Source of the DNA: Bacillota bacterium
GTDB taxonomy: Bacteria; Bacillota; Clostridia; Acetivibrionales; DSM-1351
Direction of reading: 5' to 3'
DNA: 64,000 nt
Assembly (NCBI GenBank): GCA_023441625.1
Contig: JAEZOA010000181.1
Location: 17,320-81,319 of the forward strand
The notes under the pieces were generated by a model. The model did not search any database. It worked only from the letters and a program-made list of their open reading frames with translations, and was not told the origin of the DNA. Position numbers and translations under genes: made by a program. Each line of letters starts with the position of its first letter. The stretch's first letter is position 1. This document shows, piece after piece, positions 40,350-49,692 of the stretch.

Positions 40350-41291
40350 TTACTTAATCCCATATTTATACCGTATTAATAGCTTTTTAACTAATAGCTT
40401 CATTCCTGTTGTTGAAAAGCTAAATTTATAATCATTAACCAATTGTAATGGCAATTTTGTTAAGAAATCCCCATCTGGTACATCCCCTGTACAAAGCTTC
40501 TGATAAAGACAAAAAACGGCTATACTAGGCAATTTATAGTGGTTTATTGCATTTTCAATTTCCTGCTTGTTATATGCAAGTGGAGAGGGAGTGGCTTGTA
40601 TCCATTCGGAAAACCCCTTCCATAATTGTAACTCGGGCAGCCTGTTGGGTGAAGCTGATAATGAATTGGGTCTTTGTCTATATAGAGCAAGTGTTTCTTT
40701 CACACAACAGATTTCACATTTATACAATAGTTTACAGAAGAATTCCATGTCCTCAGACCAGTTCAGTCCATTTCTAAAACTAATAGAATTTTCATTAATT
40801 ATAGACTTTTTTACCACTACAGTACTTGTCCAAACAGATACCTTTTCCTTTATAACTTCTACCAATATTTTACCTTCAAAATAGCGCTTAGGAAAGGTTT
40901 TTCCCATTATATCTTCACAAAAGTACTGGTATCCACAATAACATGCATCCATTTTGGAAGTAAAAATTCTATTCATTTGTTTTTCAAGCTTTTGTGGCAA
41001 CCACAAATCATCACTGTCTAAAAAAGCCAAATATTCACCAGAGGAATGTCCAATTGCATTATTTCTAGCCGCAGAGACACCCTGGTTGGACTGTAAAAAG
41101 TACTTGATTCGAGAATCCTTTATCATTAAGTCCTTCACAATTTCTGCTCCAGTGTCTTTGCTGCCATCATCAACAACAATAACCTCTAAATTAGTATATG
41201 TTTGATTTAAAACACTCTTAATTGTTCTCTCTATATAATTCATAGTATTATACATAGGTATAATCACCGAAACAAGTGGTAAGCTGTTCAT
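40350..41291 (-). CDS. Family 2 glycosyltransferase (313 aa)
   Basis: A cytoplasmic GT-A-fold sugar transferase. The N terminus 'PLVSVIIPMYNTMNYIERTIKSVL' is the GT2 nucleotide-sugar fold. 'VVDDGSKDTG' and 'FLDSDDLW' (DxD-type motif) bind the nucleotide and metal. Residues 'NWSEDMEFFCKLL' fit the acceptor/base region. AGGAGG lies immediately upstream. The neighbouring genes point to surface polysaccharide assembly; donor and acceptor are unknown. Confidence 0.9.
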   Translation of the reverse strand: MNSLPLVSVIIPMYNTMNYIERTIKSVLNQTYTNLEVIVVDDGSKDTGAEIVKDLMIKDSRIKYFLQSNQGVSAARNNAIGHSSGEYLAFLDSDDLWLPQKLEKQMNRIFTSKMDACYCGYQYFCEDIMGKTFPKRYFEGKILVEVIKEKVSVWTSTVVVKKSIINENSISFRNGLNWSEDMEFFCKLLYKCEICCVKETLALYRQRPNSLSASPNRLPELQLWKGFSEWIQATPSPLAYNKQEIENAINHYKLPSIAVFCLYQKLCTGDVPDGDFLTKLPLQLVNDYKFSFSTTGMKLLVKKLLIRYKYGIK

Positions 41292-41360
41292 TTAACCTCC
41301 TAACTATTAATTTTTTGTATTTTTTGTACAAATTCAGTATTGGGTATATAGTTGATTACT

Positions 41361-42536
41361 TTATCTGCCCATTAACTTTCTTACGCTTTCTCCTGCCTTG
41401 TATGCATCGTTGATGTAGTCAGGCATAAAATCTTTTAAATATTTCCGGATATCAGCCTCTTGAGTTATTAGAGAATTATATGCACTAATCAATTGGTCTT
41501 CTTGCTCCAGCTTCTGAACAGGTAAAATGTACTTATCCTCGCTCCCAAAGATATCCTTAGCAATACCTCTGGCTTTTACCGAATATCCAATTACTAACGT
41601 AGGAACGCCTGTAGAATATGCTGCAATGGTAGCATGTGTTCGGGCGCCAATAAGTAAACGGCAGCTGGAGATAAAGCCCTTTAATTCCATGCAGTTATAC
41701 GTGTCTCCAATAAGTATAACCCGTCCTGTATTTTTGAACAAGTCATACAGTTTACTCAGCGGAGCCATATCGTTATCGTGGTCCCAGAGCACATGTGGTA
41801 TTAATGCAATCTGACTGTCTGTTGTATCAATAATATGTTGTATTAGTTTTGCGTAGCTTTTGAAGACAATACCTTCTTTAGTTTCACTTCTCATAATAAG
41901 AGGGCTAACATTTATACCAATTGTATTACCAGAGACAAAACCCTTTGGAAATTCAGGCAGCTTTGTATCTAGAGTAAAGGCAGGGTCTGGTACAAGAATA
42001 ACGTTTGTCAGTCCCTTATCTAAAAAGGCCTGGTAAGTTATACTTTCTCTAGCGATAATAAGGCTGTACTTTCTTAAATCCTCAAGCATTTCATTATCAA
42101 TTAAATCTGGGTCTACAGAACAGCCCCAAAAAACAGTTTTACTTCCTTTCTGATTAGCTGCCTCATTAGTATAATATATCCATCTAGGAATACCGTAGCA
42201 ATAGTTATCTCCGCCTATTGAAAGACATAGTGTATTCTTATCTATGGAGTCAATAATTTGTTTTTGAGAAAATGAGAATAGCATATTTTTATTAATGCCA
42301 AGCTTTCTTAGTCCTGCATCAATTAATCTAACAGGATTTAAACCTTCATAGCGTTTATAGGTTACAAAATTTAAATCGAAATCCTTGGACAAGAAAGCTT
42401 TATCCTCTTGTTCTCTGAAAGTTGCAAGTGATATTTGTATATTATTTAGATTTAGTATTTTTAGTGTTGACCTTACGATTGCCTCACAACCATGATTTCT
42501 ACTTCCAGCGTGAGCATAAAGCATCAGATGGTTCAT
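41361..42536 (-). CDS. Polysaccharide pyruvyl transferase family protein (391 aa)
   Basis: The PF04230 fold: N-terminal 'HAGSRNHGCEAIVRSTLKIL' and C-terminal 'LIGARTHATIAAYSTGVPTLVIGYSVK'. The latter is the conserved helix-strand region that holds the catalytic His/Arg in CsaB-type enzymes. Members add ketal pyruvate to sugars. Pyruvylated wall polymer is the known ligand of SLH domains, which are abundant in this window. Its N terminus is more like exopolysaccharide-type members than classical CsaB, so the substrate is uncertain. GGAGG precedes the ATG. It heads this minus-strand group, divergent from 42771. Confidence 0.85.
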   Translation of the reverse strand: MNHLMLYAHAGSRNHGCEAIVRSTLKILNLNNIQISLATFREQEDKAFLSKDFDLNFVTYKRYEGLNPVRLIDAGLRKLGINKNMLFSFSQKQIIDSIDKNTLCLSIGGDNYCYGIPRWIYYTNEAANQKGSKTVFWGCSVDPDLIDNEMLEDLRKYSLIIARESITYQAFLDKGLTNVILVPDPAFTLDTKLPEFPKGFVSGNTIGINVSPLIMRSETKEGIVFKSYAKLIQHIIDTTDSQIALIPHVLWDHDNDMAPLSKLYDLFKNTGRVILIGDTYNCMELKGFISSCRLLIGARTHATIAAYSTGVPTLVIGYSVKARGIAKDIFGSEDKYILPVQKLEQEDQLISAYNSLITQEADIRKYLKDFMPDYINDAYKAGESVRKLMGR

Positions 42537-42770
42537 TAGTAAAATCCTCCTTCTAATTAATAATTAATTATACATTTGCAATGCAAGCATTTCAAGGCAA
42601 TAACTAAATCTCAAACAAAAAAGTGTTATTGGGATGACGATTATTCCGATATACATGTATATGATTTTTTTAAGATGTATTAGAAAGTATTGGTGTATAA
42701 TTTAATTAGGATTCTGTTTATATACCATGTATTTTATAATTATAGCATAGCATAGTTAAATGGAGGGTAT

Positions 42771-43424
42771 ATGTGGAAGATATTTAACAGAGGTAAGAAG
42801 ACACACGAGCTAGACATAAAGGTCCTGTTTAACAATGACATATCTCTTCTTATTTTAGATGAAAGATGGAATGGATTGTTTAATAATATTACTAAAACAA
42901 GTGATATTATAGATTATGAGAATAAGATCAAAGAGCTTTTAAAGGAACAATCCAGATTAATAGCAGAAGCAAAGGAAATTACTGCTAAAAAGAAGGAATG
43001 TATGGACAACATAATAAAGCTGACCACAGAGGCATTTGAAAATAATAATGAAGAAGCGCGTACAGAAATGCAGGACTGTGAGAAAATAATTGTAGAAATT
43101 AATAAAAGGGCAAAAGAAATTGAAGATAGACTTTCAGCTGTTCCTAAAGAAATAAGACAGGCAAATTTAGAGCTTTTAGAGCAGACAGTAAAGCTGGTGT
43201 ATTTCTCTACAAAAGAAAATCAGCTAAGAGTAGAAGAACTAGACAAGGAAATTGTGCAGACAAAGGAGCAGCTAAAGAAGCTGATTGATGAAAGAGGACT
43301 GTTGGCTCAGGATGATACCGATATGTACTCATATTTTCATGATTTACTTGGTGGAGATAAATTACAAAAACTGGATGAAATATATTTTAGTCAGGAGACA
43401 GGAGTTGGTAGTAAAAGTCAGTAG
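42771..43424 (+). CDS. Coiled-coil protein of unknown function (217 aa)
   Basis: A cytoplasmic, charged protein. Residues ~45-115 and ~125-190 are Glu/Lys/Leu-rich heptad-like helices, predicted coiled coil. There is no signal peptide or known enzyme motif. GGAGGG lies just before the ATG. It precedes nnr by 48 bp and may be co-transcribed. I do not recognise the family. The 234-bp gap upstream separates it from the divergent pyruvyltransferase gene and must hold both promoters. Confidence 0.7.
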   Translation: MWKIFNRGKKTHELDIKVLFNNDISLLILDERWNGLFNNITKTSDIIDYENKIKELLKEQSRLIAEAKEITAKKKECMDNIIKLTTEAFENNNEEARTEMQDCEKIIVEINKRAKEIEDRLSAVPKEIRQANLELLEQTVKLVYFSTKENQLRVEELDKEIVQTKEQLKKLIDERGLLAQDDTDMYSYFHDLLGGDKLQKLDEIYFSQETGVGSKSQ

Positions 43425-43472
43425 TCAGTAGTTATAATTCTGACTCCTAAATTCTGTGATAGGAGGCATATA

Positions 43473-45041
43473 GTGAAGGTTGTAACAGGAACCGACATGG
43501 GTAAGCTTGATAAATATACTATAGAACAAATGAAAATTCCCGGTATTGTTTTAATGGAGAATGCTGCATTAAAAATTGTAAAACATATCAAATTGTATTT
43601 AGAACAAAAGCAGCTAGCCTACTGCAATTTTGTAATAGTGGCAGGAAAGGGTAATAATGCAGGAGATGCTTTTGCTGTCGCAAGGCACCTGATTATAGGA
43701 GGAAACAGGGTAAAGCTTTATTCTTTATTTAATGAAGAAAGCATTACTGGAGATGCAAAGCTTAATTTTGATATTTTGAAAAAACTTGGCGCTGATATAG
43801 CATTAATAGAAAATGAATTAGTACTTGATGAACTGAGTGCTGATATCGAGAAGGCCCATATCGTTATAGATGGAATATTCGGTACTGGTTTCAGAGGACA
43901 GGTACAAGGTAATATTGCAAAAGCCATAGAGCTTATAAATGATAATTCTAATTATACTTTAGCTATTGATATTGCTTCAGGGGTAGAAGCAGCGACAGGA
44001 AGAGTTGCAGCTTCTAGCGTGCAGGCTCATAAAACAGTCACTTTCGAACTTCCCAAAATTGGACAGCTAGTTTACCCAGGTGCTCAATATACAGGTGAGC
44101 TAGTAGTTGAAGATATCGGTATGCCGAAGCAGTCAATTGATAGCATAGAAATATTGACAAATCAAACAGACAATGACTTCATACAGGCTGTTATTCCAAA
44201 GAGAAAAGCTGAGTTTAATAAGGGAAGCTGCGGAAAAGTTTTAATTATATCGGGCTCTACAGGCATGGCTGGTTCTGGTTGTATAACTGCAAAAGCAAGT
44301 CTTAGAACTGGTTCTGGTTTGGTATATTTAGCTGTTCCTTCAAGCTTGGTAAATATATATCAGAGTGTTGTTCCTGAGGCTGTTGCAATTAATTTAGAGG
44401 ACGATGAGGGCATTATCAGCGATAGAAGCGGCAGTACCATAATAAAGATGCTGGAAAAATGTGATGTGGCTGCTGTTGGACCAGGTCTCTCCACTGCTGA
44501 GAGTATATACAATATAATAAATCTTATTGCTGAGAATTCAAGGATACCCTTGGTATTAGATGCGGATGTGCTTAATGTGCTTTCTAAAAATACAGATATT
44601 TTCAAAAGGTTTCAAAAAGATGTAGTAATAACTCCTCATCCTGGAGAAATGTCGAGGCTGACTGGACTTGATATTAGCTATATTCAGGATAATAGGATAG
44701 AGGTAGCTAGAAAGTATGCCAGCCAATGGGGTGTGGTAGTTGTACTTAAAGGTGCTCGTACAATAATTGCTGACAAGAATGGAGAATTGTATATTAATTG
44801 TACTGGAAATTCAGGTATGGCCACTGCCGGGAGTGGAGATGCTTTGACAGGAATTATAGCATCTCTGATAGGTCAAGGAACCGGGGCGTTTGAGGCAGCA
44901 GTAGCAGGAGTCTACCTACATGGCATTGCTGGTGATATAGCTGCAGACGCAAAGGGGCAGCATGGAGTAAATGCAATGGATATAGTGGAGAGTGTACCAT
45001 ATTCAATTATTAAAACATACACTAATATTAAGGGTAAATAG
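43473..45041 (+). CDS. nnr: Bifunctional NAD(P)H-hydrate epimerase / ADP-dependent dehydratase
   Basis: Repairs damaged NADHX/NADPHX in the cytoplasm. The N-terminal epimerase domain (residues ~1-215) has 'GKGNNAGDAFAVARHL'. The C-terminal kinase-fold dehydratase domain (~225-520) has 'TPHPGEMSRLTG' and the nucleotide loop 'GMATAGSGDALTGIIASLIG'. The length of 522 is normal for the fused form. The start is GTG at 43473 with AGGAGG 6 bases upstream. The nnr-alr-mazEF order is widespread in Firmicutes. Confidence 0.95.
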   Translation: MKVVTGTDMGKLDKYTIEQMKIPGIVLMENAALKIVKHIKLYLEQKQLAYCNFVIVAGKGNNAGDAFAVARHLIIGGNRVKLYSLFNEESITGDAKLNFDILKKLGADIALIENELVLDELSADIEKAHIVIDGIFGTGFRGQVQGNIAKAIELINDNSNYTLAIDIASGVEAATGRVAASSVQAHKTVTFELPKIGQLVYPGAQYTGELVVEDIGMPKQSIDSIEILTNQTDNDFIQAVIPKRKAEFNKGSCGKVLIISGSTGMAGSGCITAKASLRTGSGLVYLAVPSSLVNIYQSVVPEAVAINLEDDEGIISDRSGSTIIKMLEKCDVAAVGPGLSTAESIYNIINLIAENSRIPLVLDADVLNVLSKNTDIFKRFQKDVVITPHPGEMSRLTGLDISYIQDNRIEVARKYASQWGVVVVLKGARTIIADKNGELYINCTGNSGMATAGSGDALTGIIASLIGQGTGAFEAAVAGVYLHGIAGDIAADAKGQHGVNAMDIVESVPYSIIKTYTNIKGK

Positions 45042-45102
45042 AGGTTTTTGCAAAACATCTGTAAATTAATTTGGCTGTAAAAATTAGATAATTTATTAAT
45101 GT

Positions 45103-45125
45103 ATTATGTTTTCAAAAAACATAAT
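45103..45125 (+). promoter_or_regulatory. Perfect 10-bp hairpin upstream of alr
   Basis: ATTATGTTTT and AAAACATAAT with a 3-base loop, 62 bases after the nnr stop and 48 before alr. There is no clean T-run downstream, so this is a weak terminator or leader element. Confidence 0.45.
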
Positions 45126-45172
45126 TTGGATATACTAGAAGCAGGAGATTATATTTTGGGGGCAAAAGATAA

Positions 45173-46342
45173 ATGAATTATAAACTAAACAGAGCATGGG
45201 CTGAAATTAACTTAGATAACATTGCTCACAATATCCGTGAGATTAGAAGAATAACCAATAAAAATGCAGAGTTAATGGGAGTAGTTAAGGCTGATGCATA
45301 TGGACATGGAGTTATGGAGGTGACAAGGACACTTCTTGATAATGGAGTAACGCGACTTGCAGTTTCAATGTTAGATGAGGCAATTCAGCTGCGTAATAAT
45401 GGGATAAGTGCACCAATACTTGTTCTCGGATACACTGATCCTATAAGGGTAAATGAAATAATAGAGAATGATGTCACTCAATCTGTTTTTAGTCATGAAT
45501 TGGCACAGGCTTTGTCAGATGAAGCGGTAAGACAGGGCAAAAAGGTAAAAATTCATATAAAAATTGATACAGGTATGACTAGAATAGGGTTTTTGCCTGG
45601 GTATAATGCAGTTAAGAATGTTGCACAGATAAATTCGCTGCCAAATATAATTATTGAAGGACTGTTTACCCATTTTGCTACTGCTGATGAGAAGGATAGG
45701 GAATATACTTTATCACAGTTTGAAAAATTTATAAGTATATGCAGTGAACTTCAGAGAATTGGAATACATATCCCAGTTAAGCATTGTACAAACAGCGGAG
45801 GAATTATTGAATATCCTCAGATGCACCTTGATATGGTTCGCCCAGGTATAATAATATATGGTATGTACCCATCTGAAGAAGTAGATAAGACAAAAATGCA
45901 TTTAAAGCCTGCAATGACTCTAAAAGCTAATGTAATATTAGTTAAAGAGGTTGAGAATAATACTTCTATAAGCTATGGGAGAATTTTTACAACACAAAGA
46001 ACCTCAAAAATTGCAACTATTCCTATTGGGTATGCTGATGGTTATACTAGGAGGTTAAGTAACAAAGGGAAGGTTCTAATTCATGGAGAATATGCACCAG
46101 TTGTTGGAAGAATATGTATGGATCAATGTATGGTAGATGTAACTGATTTGAATTGTGCTGTTGAAGTTGGTGATGAGGTAGTACTCCTTGGTGAACAAGA
46201 AGGTAATATAATAACTGCGGAGGATGTTGCTTCGTCAATAGATATGATTAATTATGAATTAGTTTGCATTGTGGGAAAAAGGATACCAAGAGCTTTTATT
46301 CAAAGTGGAAAGATTTCCAAAATTCTAAACTACCTGATATAA
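45173..46342 (+). CDS. alr: Alanine racemase
   Basis: A PLP enzyme making D-alanine for peptidoglycan. The PLP lysine is in 'VVKADAYGHG' (Lys39). The second-domain catalytic Tyr is in 'SISYGRIFTT'. 'ATIPIGYADGY' and 'GRICMDQCMVDVTD' are family signatures. The length of 389 is typical. GGGGGC precedes the ATG by ~10 bases. It lies between nnr and the mazEF pair. A spore-specific alanine racemase cannot be excluded from sequence alone. Confidence 0.95.
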   Translation: MNYKLNRAWAEINLDNIAHNIREIRRITNKNAELMGVVKADAYGHGVMEVTRTLLDNGVTRLAVSMLDEAIQLRNNGISAPILVLGYTDPIRVNEIIENDVTQSVFSHELAQALSDEAVRQGKKVKIHIKIDTGMTRIGFLPGYNAVKNVAQINSLPNIIIEGLFTHFATADEKDREYTLSQFEKFISICSELQRIGIHIPVKHCTNSGGIIEYPQMHLDMVRPGIIIYGMYPSEEVDKTKMHLKPAMTLKANVILVKEVENNTSISYGRIFTTQRTSKIATIPIGYADGYTRRLSNKGKVLIHGEYAPVVGRICMDQCMVDVTDLNCAVEVGDEVVLLGEQEGNIITAEDVASSIDMINYELVCIVGKRIPRAFIQSGKISKILNYLI

Positions 46343-46376
46343 GCCGTTTTCGGGCGTTTGGTAACATAAATTTAAT

Positions 46377-46406
46377 TTGACCTCGTACTTGTTTAGGTAT
46401 TATAAT
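46377..46406 (+). promoter_or_regulatory. Promoter of mazEF
   Basis: TTGACC (46377-46382), 18-bp spacer, TATAAT (46401-46406). Between it and the mazE start three AGAGCT-type words recur (GAAGAGCTATT, AGAGAGCTTAA, GAAGAGCTTG), possible binding sites for the ribbon-helix-helix antitoxin; that is inference. Confidence 0.6.
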
Positions 46407-46505
46407 GTTTTATATGTGAGCTTATAGAAGAGCTATTGGATTATTATAAAAGTACCTATAAAGAGAGCTTAACGAAGAGCTTGTTTAGAGAGTGGGGGTT
46501 AGGAA

Positions 46506-46790
46506 TTGTCTCAACTTAAAAAGATTTTGATAAGCATTCCAGACAATTTACTTGAGGAATTAGATAATATGGTGTCAAATGAGAAAACCAATAGAAGTAT
46601 GCTTGTTAGGGAAGCTATGAATCTCTATATACGGGAGAAGCGTAAGATAGAATTGAGGGATAAAATGAGAAATGGCTATGAAGAGATGGCTGAAATAAAT
46701 ATAAGGCTTGCTGAGGGTTGCCTTATAGCTGATGAGGAACAGCAGTGTAGATATGAGCTGGGGTTAGGGGAGATGGAGGAAACGTGGTAA
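46506..46790 (+). CDS. mazE: MazE/EndoAI-type antitoxin (ribbon-helix-helix)
   Basis: A 94-residue antitoxin that neutralises the adjacent mRNA interferase. The N-terminal ribbon-helix-helix segment 'KKILISIPDNLLEELDNMV' and 'NRSMLVREAMNLYI' bind DNA, while the acidic C terminus is the toxin-binding part in known EndoAI. The start is TTG at 46506, set by the GGGGGTTAGGA stretch upstream. It overlaps mazF by 7 bp, typical for coupled toxin-antitoxin translation. In Bacillus the same pair lies after alr. Confidence 0.88.
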   Translation: MSQLKKILISIPDNLLEELDNMVSNEKTNRSMLVREAMNLYIREKRKIELRDKMRNGYEEMAEINIRLAEGCLIADEEQQCRYELGLGEMEETW

Positions 46791-47134
46791 TAAAAAGAGG
46801 AGATATCTATTATGCAGATCTGAGCCCGGTAATTGGCTCAGAACAGGGCGGTATTAGACCTGTTCTAATTGTTCAAAACGATGTCGGAAACAAATATAGT
46901 CCTACAGTAATTGCTGCGGCAATTACTTCTCAAATCAATAAGGCAAAACTCCCAACCCATATAGAAATAGGTGCTTTGGATTATGGATTAGCAAAGGACT
47001 CTGTTATATTACTTGAGCAGATAAGGACAATTGATAAGAAAAGATTAAGAGAGAAAATTGGACATTTAGATGATGAATTAATGATAAAAGTAAATGATGC
47101 CTTAGAAGTAAGCTTCGGGCTTTCTGAATTATAG
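46784..47134 (+). CDS. mazF: mRNA interferase MazF/EndoA
   Basis: A 116-residue sequence-specific ribonuclease toxin. 'VIKRGDIYYADLSPVIGSEQGGIRPVLIVQND' (residues 2-33) contains the conserved Arg and the loop of the EndoA active site, and 'SPTVIAAAITSQ' has the catalytic Thr region. The C-terminal dimer helix is complete. The start is GTG at 46784, overlapping mazE, with GGAGG at 46775-46780. As a chromosomal alr-linked copy it is probably a stress regulator rather than an addiction module. Confidence 0.95.
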   Translation: MVIKRGDIYYADLSPVIGSEQGGIRPVLIVQNDVGNKYSPTVIAAAITSQINKAKLPTHIEIGALDYGLAKDSVILLEQIRTIDKKRLREKIGHLDDELMIKVNDALEVSFGLSEL

Positions 47135-47168
47135 ATTATAAAAAAGTATTTATATTGGAGGTCATTTA

Positions 47169-47699
47169 ATGAAACTACTAATGAGTAAAGTTAAGAAGAG
47201 GCATGCAATAATTTTAGCAGGTATTATGTGTGCAATAGTATTACTACAGCTTGCACCAGTTGTTAAAGCACAAACAAATAGTCCGACTATTTATGACAGT
47301 ACTTACATAGATAAATTAGAAATTGAGTTAAAGACATTGATTAAGAGTTCAGCAGCCCCTGCTCAATCAGACCTTGAAAAGAAATTAATTGAAACACAAA
47401 ATGAGTTAGCTGCTGTAAAGGATAGCATGGTATTTAAGATTATAAAACTCCCTGCAGGGAAAACCTTAATAGGTGACGCAAGTACTGAAATTATTGTTAG
47501 AAATAGCAATAGAGTTAAAGCATATGTTTCAGGTACGGCAACGGGAGGGGTTTCAAACTTGATATCAGGGAAAGATATCCCAAATGGTGTAATAATTCCA
47601 GACAATCAGCTTCTATTAATTCCTAAGAAAGATGGAAGAGGGATTACTGCAATACAGGATGCTGATATTATGATAAAGGGTACATATACAATAAAGTAA
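47169..47699 (+). CDS. Small exported protein of unknown function (176 aa)
   Basis: A signal peptide or anchor (residues ~10-35, ending VVKAQ), a short helical linker (~45-80), then a compact beta-rich domain: 'FKIIKLPAGKTLIGD', 'AYVSGTATGGVSNLISGKDI' and 'PDNQLLLIPKKDGRG'. GGAGGT lies ahead of the ATG. I do not recognise a characterised family. A terminator follows. The domain appears well ordered and ends right at the stop, so it is probably complete. Confidence 0.75.
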   Translation: MKLLMSKVKKRHAIILAGIMCAIVLLQLAPVVKAQTNSPTIYDSTYIDKLEIELKTLIKSSAAPAQSDLEKKLIETQNELAAVKDSMVFKIIKLPAGKTLIGDASTEIIVRNSNRVKAYVSGTATGGVSNLISGKDIPNGVIIPDNQLLLIPKKDGRGITAIQDADIMIKGTYTIK

Positions 47700-47732
47700 A
47701 TAGTAGATGCTGTTTGATACAGATATTAAGAA

Positions 47733-47775
47733 AAAGAAGCCAAATGACGATAATGTAGTTGAGCTTCTTTTTTTG
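47733..47775 (+). terminator. Terminator after the small exported protein
   Basis: AAGAAGC-CAA pairs with TTG-a-GCTTCTT (one bulge) and leads into TTTTTTT. Confidence 0.75.
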
Positions 47776-47810
47776 TAAAATAATATCAAACCTAAAAGGA
47801 AATATTGACA

Positions 47811-49685
47811 ATGATAAAACAAATAACCTCACAGAATAAACGTAAAAAAAGAATTGATATACTTATTAGACTTGTCTTAATTTTATCTATCTGTATTGCT
47901 ATATTCTTTTTTGCCATAAAGCCTATGATTAATAAGGATTATTATTTTGAGGTTGGTGAGAAAATTACTTTTAATAATTTAGGAGCTGTTTCAGGTAGTG
48001 ATAGTTATGACGTTGCTGTTGTTGGTGATGGTCTGGATGGAGTTGGTGCAGCTATTGGCTGTGCAAGAGTTGGTGCGAAGACTCTCCTTGTAACCCCTTC
48101 AAAGGATTTAGCCGACGAAATTAGAAAAACATACAATGTGAACTGGTCATCAGATGTCTCTCCTACCGGAGTTAATGTCAGTTCAGATTTTTTCAAAGAA
48201 ATAAAACATAATGCTGGAGAAGGCTACAATATAGAAAATTATGCTAAAGCAATTAATGAAATGGTGTCAAAGGAAAAGAATTTGACAGTAGTATATGATG
48301 CCCAGCTGACTACTGTTTCATATGAAAAGGAGAATGTGACGCAAGTAAGTCTTAAAACAGGTCAAAACGAAAGGCAAATAAAAGCTAAGAAATATATTGA
48401 TGCAACAAAAAATGGTGAGCTATTACAAAAGTGTAATGTAGACTATAGCTTAGGGTATAGCGACATTGGGATAGAAGGATTATATCCCCCAATAACGCTT
48501 AATTTTATGGTTTCTGGGGTGGATTATGCACAACTTGAAGAAATGTTGCAGCAGGAAGCGACGATGATAAATATTCTTATCAAAAATTTTAGAACTGGCG
48601 ATGACAGAATTTCAATTTCAGGTTTAAATATATCAGATCAGGGAGATTCAAAGGTTATTATTCAGAGTGTAACTGTAGGCAATGTGGATCTGAATGATGA
48701 TAAAAAAGTTAAGGAAGCATATGTAAAAGCATCTAAGATATGCGTTGATTTTTATAATTATTTAAAACTAAATGTTGATCAATTTAAAAATGCTACTAGT
48801 GTAAAAGTAGCAGAGGAGTTCAATATGCCTTCTGCATATCACTTCAAAGGTAGTTATTCACTTACTCTAACAGATGTGCTAGTTGGTAAAAGATTTAGCG
48901 ATAGAATAAGTACTGCAGCTAGACCAGTTACTATGACCTTAAAAGATGGTAATGGATATTTACTTTGCAATCCTAAAACATTCTATATACCTTTGCGGTC
49001 ATTGATACCAGAAGGAGTTGACAATGTACTAATGACTGGTGATAAGGCTTCCTACTCGTCGGTAGTACAACCTGCAATAAGTTCAAACTCCAGTATCATT
49101 GGTACAGGGTATGCAGCAGGAATTATTGCAGCATATAGTATATCAAAAAATATGGAATTACCTCAAATTGCAGAAGATTACAATCTTGACGTTCAATTAG
49201 AACTGGAAAAGACGTTAAGAAAGCTTGGAATATATATGTCAGATATAAAAGAAGAGTTTACAATCCTCACTGATAATTGGAGTTATCCGTATGTTGAAAA
49301 GCTTAATAATTTAGGTTTACTAAGCGCTGGAATCACTAATGAGTTTAAACTTGACAAGGACGCTAAGAGTGAGGACTTTGCTTATATAATACTCAATGGT
49401 GTGCCACGTATCTCAAAAAGTGCTTATAACTATGCTTTTGATATCGCAATCAGACAATATATAACAAATGAGCCACTGACGAAGGAACTGTTTTCTAAGA
49501 TTTTATTGGAGATGAATGGATTTACAGGAATAACCCAAAACTACTATGCTGAGGCGTGTAAGCAGGGCTTGATAGATCAGACATTACAACAAAAGCTTAA
49601 AACTAAAGAGGTATTACATTACTCTGATGTTTATTATGCTTCAGTTCAATTTATTGAAAATAAGACCGGTAAAAAAATGAAATAA
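47811..49685 (+). CDS. Membrane-anchored FAD-dependent-oxidoreductase-like protein with SLH-like tail (624 aa)
   Basis: An N-terminal membrane helix (residues ~19-40) places the rest outside the cell. Residues ~60-480 follow the FAD_oxidored (PF12831-like) plan: 'VAVVGDGLDGVGAAIGCARV' is a Rossmann dinucleotide loop, and 'GVDNVLMTGDKASYSSVVQP' is the C-terminal FAD-binding segment. The acidic residue usually closing the second strand is replaced ('LLVTPS'), so FAD binding may be altered. Residues ~485-620 ('WSYPYVEKLNNLGLL', 'YYAEACKQGLI') look like degenerate SLH repeats. The ATG at 47811 fits AAAAGGA better than the TTG at 47805. The substrate is unknown. Confidence 0.65.
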   Translation: MIKQITSQNKRKKRIDILIRLVLILSICIAIFFFAIKPMINKDYYFEVGEKITFNNLGAVSGSDSYDVAVVGDGLDGVGAAIGCARVGAKTLLVTPSKDLADEIRKTYNVNWSSDVSPTGVNVSSDFFKEIKHNAGEGYNIENYAKAINEMVSKEKNLTVVYDAQLTTVSYEKENVTQVSLKTGQNERQIKAKKYIDATKNGELLQKCNVDYSLGYSDIGIEGLYPPITLNFMVSGVDYAQLEEMLQQEATMINILIKNFRTGDDRISISGLNISDQGDSKVIIQSVTVGNVDLNDDKKVKEAYVKASKICVDFYNYLKLNVDQFKNATSVKVAEEFNMPSAYHFKGSYSLTLTDVLVGKRFSDRISTAARPVTMTLKDGNGYLLCNPKTFYIPLRSLIPEGVDNVLMTGDKASYSSVVQPAISSNSSIIGTGYAAGIIAAYSISKNMELPQIAEDYNLDVQLELEKTLRKLGIYMSDIKEEFTILTDNWSYPYVEKLNNLGLLSAGITNEFKLDKDAKSEDFAYIILNGVPRISKSAYNYAFDIAIRQYITNEPLTKELFSKILLEMNGFTGITQNYYAEACKQGLIDQTLQQKLKTKEVLHYSDVYYASVQFIENKTGKKMK

Positions 49686-49692
49686 ATAGCAC

